Below are positions 34,741-64,000 of a DNA stretch of 64,000 nucleotides, piece by piece. Source of the stretch: Siphlonurus alternatus (lineage: Eukaryota; Arthropoda; Insecta; Ephemeroptera; Siphlonuridae); contig OX463788.1 of assembly GCA_949825025.1 (NCBI GenBank), positions 27,165,036-27,229,035 of the forward strand, in the 5' to 3' direction. Every line of letters starts with the position of its first letter. Within the stretch, counting starts at the first letter, position 1. The position numbers were made by a program, and so were the translations under genes. The notes beneath the pieces were generated by a model that worked only from the letters and a program-made list of their open reading frames with translations, was not told the origin of the DNA and did no database searches.

Positions 34741-36825
34741 AAATGTAATACTTACATTAAAAACTGGGCTATAATCCTCGCTGAAATATTGTTCACTGTA
34801 CCTTTACACTTAACATGATGCACTTAAAAACACACAACAGTTAAAACGTGCACAGTCCAAATATAAACAAACATAAGCTTTTGGTAAATGACGTCAATAT
34901 ATTTGGGGGGAGGGGTCATTAAGTGATAGAGGAACAGTTCTAGTATATAGTATTTTTGACTTACTCGACCTTTAAAAAATTGGATCATTCTCTACTTTAA
35001 AAGGGTAAGGTAATGTGAATCAGCTGTTTGTTTAGACCCATTTGATTAACATGTAAACGTTATCAAATTCACAAAAATTCTGAAAAAAATTTGAGAGACA
35101 GATTTTAGTACCTAAAGGCCATAGAAAAAATTTCAAGACAATTATTCGAGCCAATTTTTTTTAATTAAGTTTTTTAATTTTCAGCATAGGGCTTTCCCAT
35201 GAAGAGCCACTTGGCTTTTAGGTACTAAAATCTGTCTCTCAAATTTTTTTCAGAATTTTTGTGAATTTGCTAAGGTTTACATATTAATCAAATGGGCCTA
35301 AAAAGACAGCTGAACCATGTTACCTTACCCTTAAACAATTTTTTACCAAAGCAACTAAAGTCAAAATCACAGACTCTCACTCACCTAAAATTCAATATAC
35401 AATTAGAAATTAAGTCATGACCATGAAATCATTTTTAGAAAACACCAACCCAGTTCTCTTTTCATTGTATATAATATTAAGTAATTGTGTTAATGAGATG
35501 ATAGTACTTGTTGCTAATACCACAGAAAAAATAAGTTGGAATAATTAAGAACTTTAAACCACCAGAATCGTGTAGATCACATTTTGCTGATTTAGGTATT
35601 ATGACAATGCCCTCTATATATATTTTCAATTTAATAATGTTTAGAAGGAAAAATATAGATCAATATGCAAAAAATAAGGATATTATACATTTAATTTATA
35701 TAATAGAAATAAAACAGTAGTACAATCTCATTCATCTACGTACTAATGTTGAAAAAAGACCATAGTACCAAACAGCAAAACTTATGATTTTCTTCCTGAC
35801 TTTCTAAGAAATACAGTATAAATAATATCACATTGTTTAAAAATATATTAAAACAGGTGTTAATTTATGAAGAATATTATTATGATGTAAAAGAATACTT
35901 TCAATCTGATTATAAATTATCATGTACAGATATACTCAAATTTGTTTCAAGAAAAAACATTGAACAATATTCATAACAATCTACTAAAAAAATAATATAA
36001 TGGAGTATTGTCCTCAATTTTTTTTATTGCAGAAATGGATAGAGCGTGCAAAGTATTTTGCAGATTTTTTTTTTCCAGATTTTTTAGAGCCCGGGAAGTA
36101 TTTTTAAAAAATTATTAAAAGTCCTTTTTGTGACGTCACGCGGCGGCAAGTCCTATCTTTTTCTTAAGGAGCGACGTCTCGTGACGTCACAAAAATAACT
36201 TTCAATAATTTTTTAAAAATAGTTCCCGGGCTCTAAAAAATCTGAAAAAAATCAGGGTAGCATAACTTTGCACCCTTTATCCATTTCTGCAATAAAAAAA
36301 ATTGAGGACAATACTCCATTGTGTCAATCTTGTGATTCAAATTTGTAAATAAACAATATTATAATATAATGTAACTAGTGTGAAAATCTAGACGTGAAGA
36401 ACTTCTTTGTGCTTTGATTTATTGTAAGCATATAAAACTTGACAAGATCTGTTTGTATTGTGATTTAATCACTATACTGCCTAATGATCAAATAAATATT
36501 TCTAATTAATTTGTTGTCAATTTCTTTTCAACGTACTATCTATTAAACTGTTCAGAATAAGAACTTGACTTAAAAATATGATTCTTACTGCAAATTATTG
36601 ATGAATATTTGTATACTGCTTGCAGGACTTGCTGGCTTGGTGGCAGCTTGTGGCTATGGAGCATACAGCTACAAGCATCGCGGCAATATGTCCACTTCAG
36701 TGTTCCTCATGCAGTTGCGTGTCACTGCTCAGGGTGCCGTCGTCGTGTGTCTCACTCTAGGCATTGGCTATTCACTCATCAGAGACTTCGTCCTCCCACG
36801 GTTTAACAATAGTAAAAAGGAATGA
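32324..36825 (+). CDS. HIGD1A: HIGD1-type hypoxia-induced (HIG1) domain protein, two coding exons
   Basis: A small mitochondrial inner-membrane protein. HIGD1/Rcf1 relatives associate with respiratory complexes III and IV (family knowledge). Coding exons 32324-32429 and 36626-36825 join in phase (35 codons + G | GA) into 101 residues. Exon 1 gives EESQGDKLARKARESPFMPI, matching the family's EEDQGSKLIRKAKEAPFVPV. Exon 2 gives two hydrophobic segments (about residues 36-54 and 73-92) linked by a conserved loop, HRGNMSTSVFLMQLRVTAQG, ending in LGIGYSLIRDF. The length is near the usual ~93-106 residues. The intron is ~4.2 kb and holds three foldback elements and a SINE. An optional upstream exon could add MPNEIPRS. 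Confidence 0.93.
32695..32952 (+). mobile_element. Second copy of the 30.84-kb MITE, right end lost
   Basis: Shares CTCAGTTGATT.AGATCT, TGAGGTAGAAGTTTAACATT and ATAAGCAATTA with 30848-31100. It ends where a 5S-headed SINE begins. Confidence 0.7.
32961..33370 (+). mobile_element. 5S-headed SINE with GTCGCAAG..GGATATTAAC tail
   Basis: The 5S part reads TTAGATCTCCGAAGTTAAGC, CGTGGTTAGTACTTGGAGGG. The 3' module (CCAGAAGAGTGCAGGAAAG ... AAAATGGCGTCAAGGATATT) is shared with 47820-48020, which has a tRNA head, and with the 53832 fragment. Confidence 0.85.
33854..34174. mobile_element. ~320-bp foldback MITE, family copy 1
   Basis: Ends AATGGAGTATTG.CCTCA / complement. Inner arms carry ATTGCAGAAATGGATAGAG and AGAGCCCGGGAA, around a GTGACGTCAC centre. 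Family copies are at 35999 and 39930. Confidence 0.85.
34676..34741. repeat. (AT)n microsatellite
   Basis: About 60 bp of AT repeats following a TG-rich tract. Confidence 0.95.
34997..35334. mobile_element. ~340-bp TTAA-flanked foldback element
   Basis: TTAA..GGGTAAGGTAA and TTACCTTACCC-TTAA ends. Arms with TTTTAGTACCTAAA, GAGAGACAGA and GTTTAC..CAAATGGG. It lies in the HIGD1 intron. Confidence 0.75.
35999..36320. mobile_element. ~320-bp foldback MITE, family copy 2
   Basis: Nearly the same sequence as 33854-34174, including the GTGACGTCAC centre; 300 bp upstream of HIGD1 exon 2. Confidence 0.85.
36626..36825 (+). CDS. HIGD1A: HIGD1 coding exon 2 (both membrane segments)
   Basis: The acceptor CTGCTTGCAG ends at 36625; the stop is TGA at 36823-36825. 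The exon supplies the glycine shared with exon 1 and then the whole transmembrane hairpin and a short charged tail (NNSKKE). An apparent ATG upstream at 36601 is intronic. Confidence 0.93.
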
Positions 36826-37112
36826 CTTTCTTTTTCTAAAGTAAGTAAATCTTTTGGTTGAAAGTTAACAATGGTAAAATAGTAAAAAAGCAACTGACAA
36901 TCATGCATTTTCAGAGTATTGTATATGCAGTAATTACCTTAAAAATTAAATAACCTTTGTAGTAGCTGCAGTAGGTGGTTGCATGATATAAGAAATGCTA
37001 TGTCTTTTTCCCCATAAAGCTAGAATGGTAAATTCTTGGGTAACTTACCATATATAAACTGTAAGCTGTTATGTCAGATACGTATTCATGAATAATTTAT
37101 TTTTCACAATCA

Positions 37113-37350
37113 CACTATGGTGTTGTGGTTAGAGCGCTAGACTCTTGTCCGAAAGGTCCTCAGTTAAGATCCAGAACACGGCAGACTTTTCATAACTTGA
37201 GATGGGAGTGATTGACTAATATTTGTTGGAGTTAGTAGGCTGCTTATGGCTGTCTATACTCCACTTGGGTAATTGTTACCACGAAATGTTGTGCATGTGT
37301 GATATGTGCCCCACTTAGAAACAGTACTTGACTGCCTGGCATGCAGAATG
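37113..37350 (+). mobile_element. tRNA-headed SINE
   Basis: A-box-like GTTGTGGTTAGAGCG, then GACTCTTGTCCGAAAGGTCC, a decayed B box, the GACTTTTCATAACTTGAGAT body, GGCTGTCTATACTCC and a CCACTTAGAAACAGTACTTG end. The same unit occurs at 63490-63733 and in part at 47659, 63784 and 63934. Confidence 0.85.
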
Positions 37351-37936
37351 GATATTTATAATGTATGACATAATAGAATTGGAAAAATATTTTTCATTTC
37401 ATTATATTCAAAATATTTGAAAGCCTGTTAATCAAATGGGTTTAAAAAATGTTCTATAGGCCGTTAGTATAATTTGATAAGAAACTCACCCTTACCAGCA
37501 ATGGTTTATACATACCCTTTTGATTGCAAAGCCCTCATTTCATATGCGTATGAAACTAATGTGAGACATCATATTCTGTGTTTCAGATTCTACCTGTATT
37601 AGTTGTAAAAATACTTATAGCCAGTGGAAGACAAAAACTGTGATGATCAACTAATTCACTCAAGGCTGTGACTCGAATTTTACTACAAAGATTTGTGTCC
37701 ATTTCTATGGACATGGGCTGGTACCCTGTCTGTGGGCTGGTCCCATCTTTAATGTATTGGTATTATCATGCTTGATTATTATTTTAGAAATTACTTATAT
37801 TTTACTGCCAAATGTTCTTTCATCAATTGCAGTTGATTGCAACATGGTAATACTCAATTCTATACTGGTCCCGAATCTTGTAAATGTAAATCAAATGTCA
37901 AGCCTTAAAGAGTATAGTGACTGATGAAAGAGATTA

Positions 37937-37942
37937 AATAAA
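37937..37942 (+). terminator. Candidate poly(A) signal for HIGD1
   Basis: AATAAA about 1.1 kb after the HIGD1 stop, in a run of A and T. The intervening 3' region contains a tRNA-headed SINE (37113-37350). No other gene on this strand is near. Confidence 0.4.
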
Positions 37943-38669
37943 AATATAAGTTCTATATCTTTTATTTGTCCTCAAGTTTCTAGATTTGGTGTTACCTCTA
38001 AAATACAAAATATTGCTTGTTAGGAATAATACAGTTTGCACAAATATAAATTATCTTTAAGTCATTATTATTTTTAACTTCAATAATAATTTAAGTCTCT
38101 GAAGTTTAGACATTGTACCGAGTTGTTGTATTTATGTTTCAATAAGTAAAACAATTCCATACCAATTATTTTTCTTAAATTATTTCCCACAATCTTATCC
38201 TAAAATATTTTCTAAATGTAACTTGAGGCGTAAAGTACTCACGGTGGTGGGATTTGAATCAGCATTGCAACATATTAAAATGTTCTTTGAAAGAATTTCA
38301 CTTCACTATAAACAATTTTTTATTCAATATTTATTTTATATTTAGCACATAGGGATCCAGTCCCTGCTGCATATCAATGTGGTGTGGGAAAAATATCACA
38401 AACCATTTTATGTACCAATCGAGTTGTGATATTTTTCTGCTTTCACATTGAAATACACACACACACACACACATATAATATGTATGTGTATATACTGTAT
38501 ATTAATGTTTAGTATCTCAAAATTTGAACAGATTTTGGCATATTTTATTTATTTTTTCTTTACCAAAATAAATTTCATAATGTCATGACTCATGAAGGTT
38601 TGCTACTGTTTTTAGAATGGTTTACCACTTCCTATGCATGATTTTTTTTTCCTCGACACTGACAGTACT

Positions 38670-39017
38670 TTTTTAAAGAGGGAAACGACTTCAGCTTTTG
38701 TATTGATTTATAAATAATGTCCAACTTATTATGTATTTAAAAATTTGAAGAAAAAAAAAGCGCTATTTAGGAGTTCCAGCTAGTGAAACAGGGCTTACGT
38801 CGTCATATCTATAAACACTCGCAGCGGCAAGTAGCAACCCAGAAGCTCTGCTACATGTGTGCAAATGTTAATGCATAAGCCCCACTTCACTGCTGGAACT
38901 CCTAGAAGGCGTAGTAAGGTGTTTTGTTTGTTTGGTGCAATAATAAGTTAGACGTTTTATTAATTAATATTATTAATAATAATAAAAAAAAACTTAAGCC
39001 ATTCCCCAGTTTTAAAG
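38670..39017. mobile_element. Foldback MITE related to 49037-49428
   Basis: Ends TTTAAAGAGGGAAACGACTT and TTAAGCCATTCCCCAGTTTTAA are imperfect inverted repeats like those of the 49-kb element. Another MITE is nested inside. Confidence 0.5.
38768..38907. mobile_element. 140-bp MITE (TAGGAGTTCCAGC termini)
   Basis: TAGGAGTTCCAGC and GCTGGAACTCCTA perfect inverted ends. Non-coding. Confidence 0.75.
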
Positions 39018-39112
39018 AAAAGATTCGAGTTATAGAAAAATACTATGATGAAAATCAGATATTGAGATTATAATAACAAGACAATTGATATAAATGGTAT
39101 TTTTATTATTTT

Positions 39113-39379
39113 GGCTATGTTTTTTTATTCCCAACCCAAGACCTCAGACTTCTAGCTCCGCCCCTAATTTTCCCCCGCCAAGCATGTTCCGCCCCTAAAT
39201 ATTTCCCACCAAAGCTCTGAGGTTCGGAAAGCGCAACTGCGCATGCGCCAGTGGATGGCTTAGAAATTGGTAGTCAACATCCGATTTTGAGCCTAATATT
39301 ATGACGTCATGAGAGGCAGGGAGCAAATATCAGCTAGAGGATCTCAGATGTTGGGCTTCGGAATAGAAAAACGTAGCCA
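39113..39379. mobile_element. ~270-bp MITE (GGCTAYGTTTTT termini)
   Basis: GGCTATGTTTTTTTATTCC at the left, GGAATAGAAAAACGTAGCC at the right, with inner CCAACCCAAGACCTCAGA paired to a TCTCAGATGTTGGGC block. Confidence 0.75.
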
Positions 39380-39929
39380 TAATTAGTAATTTTTGACATG
39401 TGCCCTTTTCTCATAAACAGTTGGGAAAATTGAGCGTATTATTCTTATGGAACTTAATTGTTATGTAATGTATATATAATAATTATATATTATATTTTGA
39501 GAGGATGATTGCATGTTGGCATCAAAGCCCGAATTCGGGCAAAGGTGACCGAAAAAAATGTGCACATCTAGATCATGTGCCCCTAGCAATTTGAGCAGAA
39601 CTGCAAATTAACAAATATTTTGGACTTTCCTCATTTAGATTTGGTATGTGATGATATGTGCATCACATCCTGAGATATATCATACAACCATGGATAAATT
39701 ATACAAATTACTTCATGCATATAACCTGTTGCCTGGGGTTGCATGGACCTGGATATTAAGCTTTTTTTTTTCTCAAAAATAGCGCCTAAAAAAAGAAAAT
39801 ACTTTTTATGATAAAAGCACTAAATATTAAAGAAATAGCAAGAAGAGGGGTAAAAAAAAAAAAAAAAAAAACAGGAAAAAGGGAGCTTAAAATAGGAAAG
39901 AAACAAAACAGAGCACCATCAACAGGAGC

Positions 39930-40261
39930 AATGGACAACCTACATGACAATTTTTTTATTGCAGAAATGAATAGGGCACCAAATTATGCTACTCTGAATA
40001 TTTTCAGATTTTTTTGAGACCCGCAACTATTTTTAAATTATTATTGAAAGTTCTGTAAGTTAAGTTGGCACCCCTGAATCCTTAACAAAAATGATAGGAC
40101 CGAGACGTTTATTGACGCCTCCAGGGGGCGTGACCGCACTTTCAATAATCATTTAAAAATAGTTCTGGGTTTCAAAAAAATCTGAAAAAATTCAGAGTAG
40201 CATAATTTGGTACCCTCTATTCATTTCTGCAATAAAAAAATTTTCATGTAGGTTGTCCAAT
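39930..40261. mobile_element. ~330-bp foldback MITE, diverged family copy 3
   Basis: Shares ATTGCAGAAATGAATAG, TTTCAGATTTTTTTGAGACC and the mirrored right arm with the 33.85- and 36.0-kb copies, but has different extreme ends (TGGACAACCTACATGA). Confidence 0.8.
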
Positions 40262-40351
40262 CATATATTAAGCTTTGGAAAAACGTGTCAATTAAAAAAA
40301 TAAATATCTTTCTTGAAAGAGATATTGTTTGAAATTTGAAAGGTTTTAATA

Positions 40352-40952
40352 TTTTATTTTTTAAAAATAGTTTAAGCTGCCCTCTATTGAGAAATGAAAA
40401 CCAAAAAATTTCATCGCAAATAGTTTCACCACAAAAAATTCCCAAAGTTGGTGTTTCGGAGGCCTTTAACGTGCAGCCTTATGGAACATAAAACCGCGTT
40501 TTACTCCAACTTTTTCTGAACTATGGTACCATTTAAAAAATACTTTCGTAATCTATGATGAATTCTTAAATGAATTTTCAAATAAAAAAAAAAATTACGG
40601 GGTCGTTTTCTTGGAAAAAAATCATGAAAATCCTTATGGGAACTAACCCGCAAAAATTTGAAGATTTTTTTCCGAAAAAACGGCTCCGTAATTTTTTTTT
40701 TTTTTTATTTAAAAATCCATTAAAGAATTCATCATAGATTACGTAGGTATTTTTTAAATGGTAGCATAATTCAGAAAGTGTTGGAGTAAAACGCGGTTTT
40801 ATGTTCCATAAGGCTGCACGTTAAAGGCCTCCGAAACACCAACTTTGGGAATTTTTTGTGGTGAAACTATTTGAGATGGAATTTTTTGGTTTTCATTTCT
40901 CAATAGAGGGCAGCTTAAACTATTTTTAGAAAAAAAAATATAAAAAAAAAAA
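40352..40952. mobile_element. 600-bp foldback element
   Basis: Arms with AGTTTAAGCTGCCCTCTATT, CCAAAGTTGGTGTTTCGGAG and GCAGCCTTATGGAACATAAA mirrored nearly perfectly around ~40640. Non-coding. Confidence 0.88.
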
Positions 40953-40959
40953 ATGCAAT

Positions 40960-40999
40960 CGCTCACTCTACTTTAAACAGCAGGAATTTTATTTAATAA

Positions 41000-41034
<35 letters not shown>

Positions 41035-43350
41035 ATGGATAAATTATTTCCTCTATGATATATATACACTCCTCACCTTAAAAAAATTCCATCAGAAATA
41101 GATGACGATGTCGTTATTGTATATTGGATAAACAAAATAATATTTATTGTTGCTTTAATTTATAATATTTTTATTGCTTTTTATACAGCCATCTCTAGTC
41201 AGCAAGTGAAATAAATTTCTTAACAATGTGCATATAAGAATTGACATTTTTTTTTTTTTACTTCAATTATAATTATAATATATATAGTAAAAGTGGGCAA
41301 GTATTTTGGAATATGATTGAAGTATATATATACTATGGTAAATATAACCAGAATAGGAGATTGGAGGAGGGTAATTAAACCCACGAAGAAATTTTTTCCA
41401 TGGGTAAACCAATCAACCAGCCCACTTTCATGTACTTTGCCCTGTGCAAAGTGCCGCAAGGAGGGAGGAAGGGGGGTAAAACCTCTTGGACCTCCTCTCC
41501 TTGTCTATGATTGAGTCTAACATTGGAGAGATTTACAAAAATATTTTTTTATCTTTAGATTACATGGTTGATTTAAATAATAATAATTTTTCTAACATTT
41601 AGAATTAATACCACTGCACAAGCGTCCTAATATTTTTGACAATCTTCTGTGCCCTAAGCTAGAACTCTTCAAAGTCTGACTGCATAAATCTTTTATTCAT
41701 ATACATTTTTTTTTTTTTTTTTTTTAATCATGATTTGTGCAGCAGCTCCAAAAAAATGCAAATTTAATTATGGGTAAATTCTATACCAGGTCTATAGAGA
41801 CCAAATATTATCAAACATTTATAACTTATATATACATCACAAACAATCAGATGTCTAAGACTATGAGACTTTTAGGGCCACTTTTAGATAAGCTGTGTTT
41901 ACATCTAGCTGGACTTTCGCATGAGGGGTATTGGTGGAGGTGATACGTTAAGAGATAGGGAAAACCAATGCTGCCTTAATTCTGTGCTGTGTGTTGTACT
42001 GGACACCAATAATATAAAAAGGAATCTTGTTTCGATTCTGAGAATAGGCAATATTAAATATTACAAAGGAATACTTGGAGCACTCTGTGAGGGGAATAGA
42101 TGGACACAAAAATCCTCTATATGATTAGGTGTCTGTTTGTCTGGCATATTATGTATTTAACATGACACCATATCCTGTTTGAGGTAAGACAGCATGACAT
42201 TATTACCTCGATCGTCCACAAATTGACCTCCACTGCACTCGATTCTTACATTGCATCACTGTACTAGTTTGCATCATATATATATTACTAGAATTAATAA
42301 ATGTATAATATTATATTATAATCAATACAAATGACTTAATAATTAGGTGAAATACCAAAATCTACTTTTTACTTTTGAAATAATAACTAGCAAAACATAA
42401 TAGGACATACAATGGTAATAAATATATTATGTTAAGTCATGCAGTGGTATATTTTCTTAAATTATTTATATAAATTTGCATTTAAAGCATAAAAAAAAGT
42501 AATGTTAAAAAATTGGTGCCTGTTAACTTTTGATTTACCCCTAAAAAAAAAGGGGCAATATTCGAGGTATCGACTCCAAAATTGAACATGGGGTAGCTAA
42601 AGAACCAACTTGAGGGGTTTGTGAAGGAACTTGGAATAATTAACACTATATATTATATAGGATGTCACGGGATGGAAGTGAAATTTAAAATCTGCATAGG
42701 AAAAACTATATTACAATGAAATGGTAAGCATCCACCAGATAAATTTAGTCGCCATGTTGTAACTGAACGATATTGTTTGGCCGATTTTAACTTCTGCTAC
42801 AACCACCACACATCGGCACACATCAACCTTTTTGCGCAGGTTTTTCCCTCCAAAGTCGGAACACAACTACTGTGAAATTCTTTAGACTCTCTTTAATTAA
42901 ACTGAACTGAGGTTAATAATAAAAATTTTATAACAGCAAACGTAAAAGGTTAGTGCCCGGCAACTTATTTAGGGAGTTAACAATTTGCAGTCGAAAAATT
43001 GCTCTGTATAGAATCTTAAGTGAGCCCAATCGTTTCTTGGAATTAAAAGGTAGGACAAACGGTTAGTGACGTCAAGATGGATACTTGCCTTGTAAAACTT
43101 CTTTAAAAATGAAAAAATGGTTTCTCATTATAACCCTCTTGGAAGAAAAATGAAATTAATTCTAAAGATTTGCTACTTCTACCCTCATTTAGAGTTTGAA
43201 AACCAAAGTATCAAGAATTTAAAAAGTCATAGATGAAAAATTAATGTTTTTAAATTAACTTAAATTTTCTTGCAAGAGAGTTGTAATTAGTGGTTAAACA
43301 CATTTTTAAAGACACTTTCCAATTTAATATAGCGTTTGCTATGCAGATAT
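40960..43350. other. No supported gene
   Basis: AT-rich intergenic DNA between the HIGD1 and DCAF6 genes. Short AT repeats at 41010-41032 and poly(T) at 41706-41725; nothing else recognised. Confidence 0.4.
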
Positions 43351-43621
43351 TGATATTGTGATATTGATTGACTTTTCCAATAAATCCCAGCAAGGGCAAA
43401 TGAAACGCTTATTACAGACGTTCACTTATAATAAAACACCCGGTATGTATCTTACCATAATGCAACAACTAAAAAGTATTGTTTTGCTAAAAATTCGGGA
43501 TTTAGGTATATCACTTATCAGCCAGTCATGGCTATTATAATTATTGACAGTGAAAAAAACATTGTTGCCAATGTCAAGGATTTATATTTTACGTAAGCTC
43601 TGGCCATATATATAAGTATTA

Positions 43622-43800
43622 ATTTCGTCCTTCGTCCGCAATCATGAGCCATAATCTGCTACCACGATTTCGTGTGCAATAACGAGCTATCTGCTATATC
43701 AGGTTAGCGCAATTAAGGGAGCTGTAAATAGGTATAAAATAAAGTTCATAATTGCCCACAAAATCGTGATGGTAGATAGCTCATAATTGCAGACAAGAGC
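43622..43800. mobile_element. Foldback MITE (CGTCCGCAAT type), copy 1
   Basis: CGTCCGCAATCATGAG..ATCTGCTACCACGATTT pairs with AAATCGTGATGGTAGATAG..CATAATTGC. The same design as 62789-62996. Its right end is interrupted by a hAT MITE. Confidence 0.7.
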
Positions 43801-43919
43801 AGGCGTGAATATGTTAAAAAAAAATTTGAGTGAGGAAAAGAGGAAAATGCCTACATTAATTGCCCATGCTAAATCCAAAAATTGGGGGGAGGGGGCCATC
43901 CCCCCTGGATCCACGCCTG
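43800..43919. mobile_element. 120-bp hAT MITE with 8-bp duplication GACAAGAG
   Basis: CAGGCGTG ... CACGCCTG flanked by GACAAGAG on both sides (43792-43799, 43920-43927). Nested at the end of the preceding foldback element. Confidence 0.9.
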
Positions 43920-44355
43920 GACAAGAGACTATTATAGTGTCTGCAGTTCGCACTTATGACAGACAACACTACAGATCCCACTAATGCAATAGTTATTTCA
44001 TCATGCCAACAAAGTCTGCTTATAGTGTTTATAATCAAGTTGCCTATACAACCTCAGTGCAAGATCATATATTATATAACAAAGCGAACACTTCACTGTC
44101 TCAACTTGCTAGTGTACAGTCTAATGTATGTAAATTGTATGCAATAGTTTTCTTACATATATATATGTATCAATTATAATCTTGACTTATTCAGGGATAA
44201 AAAGAGTAATATTTACAAGACCTAAATTTCATTTTTACACAATGAAAAATCACAGTAATTTCTTTGATTGTGTGCTTCGTTAAGTATAATATAGCTTCAG
44301 GGTAGGTAGATGGGTGGAACAGAACACATACCAAGTGTGTTTCCAGCAAAAAATC

Positions 44356-63365
<19,010 letters not shown>

Positions 63366-63489
63366 CTGCAACCAGCAATATTCACATTACTTATTAGCTC
63401 AAGTTTGAAAAGTTCATAACTTTTGGACATTACAGCAACAAAGAAAGCATATAAAAATCTACTGACGACAAATACTTAAATGGAAATTT

Positions 63490-63729
63490 ACTACGCCAGA
63501 CAATTAAGTACCGTTTCTAAGTGAGGCACTTATGCTGTTTGCACAACATTCTACGGTCTTAATCACCCCAGCGGAGTATAGACAGCCATAAGCTGCCTTT
63601 GTCCTACCAACTCCTTCAACTAGTATTAGTCACATCCATCTCAAGTCACGAAAAGTCTGCTGTATTCGGAATTTGAACCGGGGACCTCTCGGACAAGAGT
63701 CAAATGCTCTAACCACTACACCAAGGAGC

Positions 63730-63733
<4 letters not shown>
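63490..63733 (-). mobile_element. tRNA-headed SINE, near full length
   Basis: On the - strand: GCTCCTTGGTGTAGTGGTTA (A box), GACTCTTGTCCGAGAGGTCC, B box GGTTCAAATTCC, body GACTTTTCGTGACTTGAGAT, GGCTGTCTATACTCCGC and the CACTTAGAAACGGTACTTAA end. Confidence 0.9.

Positions 63734-63780
<47 letters not shown>
63733..63780. repeat. (AT)n between two head-to-head SINEs
   Basis: Pure AT repeat separating the inverted SINE heads. Confidence 0.95.
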
Positions 63781-63783
<3 letters not shown>

Positions 63784-63887
63784 GCTCCTTGGTGTAGTGG
63801 TTAGAGCATTTGACTCTTGTCCGAGAGGTCCCCGGTTCAAATTCCGAATACAGCAGACTTTTCGTGACTTGAGATGGATGTGACTAA

Positions 63888-63892
<5 letters not shown>
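63784..63892 (+). mobile_element. tRNA-headed SINE, head only
   Basis: Inverted partner of 63490-63733; ends after GATGGATGTGACTAATAC at an (AT)n tract (63892-63925). Confidence 0.88.
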
Positions 63893-63928
<36 letters not shown>

Positions 63929-63933
63929 CACAT

Positions 63934-63987
63934 AGCTCCTTGGTGTAGTGGTTAGAGCATTTGACTCTTGTCCGAGAGGTCCCCGGT
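63934..63987 (+). mobile_element. tRNA-headed SINE head, third copy at window edge
   Basis: GCTCCTTGGTGTAGTGGTTA through GAGAGGTCCCCGG, then AT repeats; cut off before the B box is complete. Confidence 0.85.
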
Positions 63988-64000
63988 ATATATATACATA

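Overview
This is nuclear DNA from an invertebrate metazoan. It is AT-rich with spliceosomal introns, large transposon-filled introns, 5S-rRNA- and tRNA-headed SINEs, non-LTR and Ty3-type retroelements, and very many foldback (inverted-repeat) DNA elements. Both host genes match animal families. I cannot fix the phylum; a sponge, cnidarian or other basal or marine invertebrate would fit. About 90% of the window is repeats, introns or unrecognised AT-rich DNA.

Host genes. (1) A HIGD1-type mitochondrial inner-membrane protein lies on the + strand, with coding exons at 32324-32429 and 36626-36825. (2) The C-terminal 556 residues of DCAF6, a CUL4-DDB1 substrate receptor, lie on the - strand in seven exons between 63365 and 44356. 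The gene continues beyond the right edge. Every DCAF6 junction keeps phase, and one intron uses a GC donor.

Left part, 1-14714: a foldback element (340-1471), a 5S-headed SINE, then a GC-rich retroposon split by an ~8.05-kb element (2595-10645) with 20-bp terminal inverted repeats. That element carries two oppositely oriented arrays built from the same 10-bp word, plus a nested TA-flanked element and a hairpin. A second foldback element (11122-14714) has ~1-kb arms that look almost identical.

Middle, 14715-44300: hairpin MITEs, an (AAAT)n LINE tail, a mariner-like element with transposase remains, a 28S rRNA fragment inside an inverted-repeat element, a Ty3-type fragment with a protease-integrase fusion and an inverted 304-bp copy, a hAT MITE with a perfect 8-bp target duplication, the HIGD1 gene, and several foldback families.

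Right part, 44300-64000: DCAF6. Its introns hold hAT MITEs, a LINE ORF1 piece, composite SINEs, a complete copy of the GC-rich retroposon, a decayed RNase-H-bearing LINE, and a 1.5-kb element (60924-62443). That last element has a 13-bp target duplication and three terminal-repeat copies, each with a type I hammerhead ribozyme downstream of a CCAAT/TATA promoter. It is the most interesting object in the window and resembles a non-autonomous Penelope-like element or retrozyme.
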